A stretch of DNA of 16,006 nucleotides from JBDHRG01 sp039807445 (GTDB lineage: Bacteria > Pseudomonadota > Gammaproteobacteria > Competibacterales > Competibacteraceae): positions 1-16,006 of the forward strand of contig JBDHRG010000084.1 in assembly GCA_039807445.1 (NCBI GenBank). The letters run 5' to 3'. A program made the translations under genes and the position numbers. Each line of letters begins with the position of its first letter. Positions within the stretch are counted from its first letter, which is position 1. Shown here piece by piece: positions 15,077-16,006 of this stretch. Under the pieces are notes generated by a model that worked only from the letters and a program-made list of their open reading frames with translations, was not told the origin of the DNA and made no database searches.

Positions 15077-15414
15077 GCCTCACCTCCGGAAACGACCTGG
15101 GTGGCGGGGGTGGATGCGGCTTCGGCGGGCGCGGCCGGTTCGGTGCCCGGCGCCGGCTCGCCCGGCTTGTAGATGTGGGTGATGCGGTAGCTCACGGTAT
15201 CGCGCTCGACGTTGAACCAGCGCCGGCAGCCGTAGGTGTGCACCCACTGCTCCAGGTGGCGGCCCTTGGGGTTCTTGCGGAAGTACAGGTAGTCGGCCCA
15301 TTCGGCATCGGACAAGGTATCCGGGTCCTTGGGGCGCACGATGTGGGCTTCGCCGCCACAGCTGAACTCGCTCTCGGCACGCGGCCCGCACCAGGGGCAG
15401 GTGATCAGCAACAT
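15073..15414 (-). CDS. soxD: Sarcosine oxidase, delta subunit
   Basis: This is the 113-residue zinc-containing delta subunit of heterotetrameric sarcosine oxidase. The zinc ligands expected from the known structures are all present: C6 and C9 (CPWCGPR), H59 and C63 (HTYGCRRWF). Other family marks are FSCGGEAHIVRP, WADYLYFRKNPKGRHLEQW and NVERDTVSYRITHIYKPGE. The family is usually about 90-100 residues; here a Pro/Ala-rich tail (about 84-113) extends it. AAAGGAG 7 nt before the ATG at 15414 is a good ribosome binding site. The stop overlaps the soxA start by 4 nt. It is separated from soxB by a 109-bp spacer, unusual in an operon whose other junctions overlap. Confidence 0.96.
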   Translation of the reverse strand: MLLITCPWCGPRAESEFSCGGEAHIVRPKDPDTLSDAEWADYLYFRKNPKGRHLEQWVHTYGCRRWFNVERDTVSYRITHIYKPGEPAPGTEPAAPAEAASTPATQVVSGGEA

Positions 15415-15436
15415 GTCTTTGCTCCTTTCAGGAGAG

Positions 15437-15520
15437 GTGCGAGGTGCTAGGTGCTAGGGGCGAGAAGGAAGAAACGACCTCTTCTCCTCGCGCCTTGCTC
15501 CTCGAGCCTCGTCCCTGGTG
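15437..15520. repeat. Twelve consecutive heptamer-phased units forming an imperfect inverted repeat
   Basis: The soxB-soxD spacer reads in 7-bp steps: GTGCGAG at 15437, GTGCTAG at 15444 and 15451, GGGCGAG at 15458, two A-rich units, then CTCTTCT at 15479, CCTCGCG, CCTTGCT, CCTCGAG at 15500 and CCTCGTC at 15507. The left half is G-rich and purine-biased, the right half is C-rich and largely complementary, so the transcript could fold into a long imperfect hairpin around the A-rich centre (15465-15478). I recall similar degenerate GCGAG/CTCGC heptamer repeats between genes in some proteobacteria. Confidence 0.65.
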
Positions 15521-15523
15521 GTA

Positions 15524-16006
15524 TCAGTGGGCGACGCCGGCGGCGCCGTGCTCGTCGATCAGGTGGCCGGTGACGAAGCGCTCGAGCGAGAACGGCGCGT
15601 TCAGCGCGTGCGGTTCGCCGGTGGCCAGCGTGTGCGCGAACACCCAGCCCGAGCCCGGCGTCGCCTTGAAGCCGCCGGTGCCCCAGCCGCAGTTGATGAA
15701 CAGGTTGTTGACCGGCGTCTTGCCGATGATCGGGCAGGCGTCGGGGCAGACGTCGACGATGCCGCCCCACTGGCGGTTCATGCGCACGCGCGAGAAGCTC
15801 GGGAACAGCTCGCAGATCGCCGCCAGCGTGCCCTCGATCACGTGGTAGCTGCCGCGCTGGCCGTAACCGTTGTACTGGTCGATGCCGGCGCCGATCACCA
15901 GGTCGCCCTTGTCGGACTGGCTGATGTAGGCGTGCACCGCGTTCGACATGATCACGGTGTTGACGCAGGGCTTCAGCGGTTCGGACACCAGCGCCTGCAG
16001 CGGATG
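15524..16006 (-). CDS. soxB: Sarcosine oxidase, beta subunit (5' end outside window)
   Basis: These 160 codons are the C-terminal part of the beta subunit of heterotetrameric sarcosine oxidase, the flavoprotein subunit that oxidises sarcosine using FAD and a covalent FMN shared with alpha. The frame is open to the right edge, reading HPLQALVSEPLKP before VNTVIMSNAVHAYISQSDKG. The FAD-binding C-terminal signature NCGWGTGGFKATPGSGW is intact, followed by HTLATGEPHALNAPFSLERF. The N-terminal FAD motif and the FMN-linked His lie outside the window. The family is about 400-420 residues, so roughly 250 are missing. It is the promoter-proximal sox gene seen here; the operon promoter is not in the window. 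Confidence 0.96.
   Translation of the reverse strand, partial: HPLQALVSEPLKPCVNTVIMSNAVHAYISQSDKGDLVIGAGIDQYNGYGQRGSYHVIEGTLAAICELFPSFSRVRMNRQWGGIVDVCPDACPIIGKTPVNNLFINCGWGTGGFKATPGSGWVFAHTLATGEPHALNAPFSLERFVTGHLIDEHGAAGVAH

Noticed and set aside
11564..15172. A 1202-codon open frame on the plus strand opposite soxA, soxD and soxG
   Set aside because: It is the antisense shadow of genuine sox genes. In very GC-rich DNA with G/C third positions stop codons are rare on the opposite strand, and its Arg/Ala/His/Gly-rich translation matches no family.
15437..15520. A CRISPR-like array between soxB and soxD
   Set aside because: Units are contiguous 7-mers without spacers and degenerate; there are no cas genes.

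Overview
The window is very GC-rich (roughly two thirds G+C by eye), densely coded and almost entirely chromosomal in character. I infer a member of the Betaproteobacteria, probably Burkholderiales. The grounds are codon usage saturated with G/C at third positions, a patatin-like phospholipase next to a 3-hydroxybutyrate dehydrogenase (a pairing I associate with polyhydroxybutyrate-storing betaproteobacteria), a heterotetrameric sarcosine oxidase operon, and a GC-rich intergenic hairpin/palindrome of a type I recall as dispersed in Burkholderiales. I see no phage, transposase, tRNA, rRNA or CRISPR.

Layout from left to right. 1-928 (-): 5' part of xseA, exodeoxyribonuclease VII large subunit, cut by the window edge. 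990-1493 (-): exported GlcG/HbpS-type protein. 1494-1842: non-coding. 1843-2352 (-): exported cupin. 2353-2630: divergent regulatory region holding an ordered array of 11-bp direct repeats. 2631-7871 (+): a 1746-residue signalling protein, made of a Ser/Thr-kinase-like domain that appears catalytically dead, a COG3899-type ATPase, a long helical region, GAF, and a histidine kinase of the class that pairs with OmpR-type regulators. 7955-8659 (-): an OmpR/PhoB-family response regulator that converges on the kinase gene and is its likely partner. 8691-8897 (-): what looks like the 3' remnant of a membrane transporter gene. 8939-10111 (-): patatin-like phospholipase. 10191-10973 (-): 3-hydroxybutyrate dehydrogenase. 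10974-11472: a 500-bp non-coding region with a second copy of the 11-bp repeat array, a dyad and a long perfect inverted repeat. 11473-16006 (-): the sarcosine oxidase operon soxB(partial)-soxD-soxA-soxG.

How it fits together. The giant sensor kinase and the response regulator probably form one two-component system. The most interesting signal is that the same regulatory-looking element occurs twice, about 8.7 kb apart. It has four hexamer-like units phased exactly 11 bp apart, preceded at an identical distance by a GCTCCG(C/A)AACC block. One copy lies between the cupin and kinase genes, the other upstream of the 3-hydroxybutyrate dehydrogenase gene. An 11-bp direct repeat is the usual architecture of OmpR/PhoB-family binding sites, so I propose a small regulon linking this two-component system with its own gene, the exported cupin and ketone-body/PHB metabolism. 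The sox operon turns sarcosine into glycine, peroxide and a folate-bound one-carbon unit, and carries a striking heptamer-periodic spacer between soxB and soxD.
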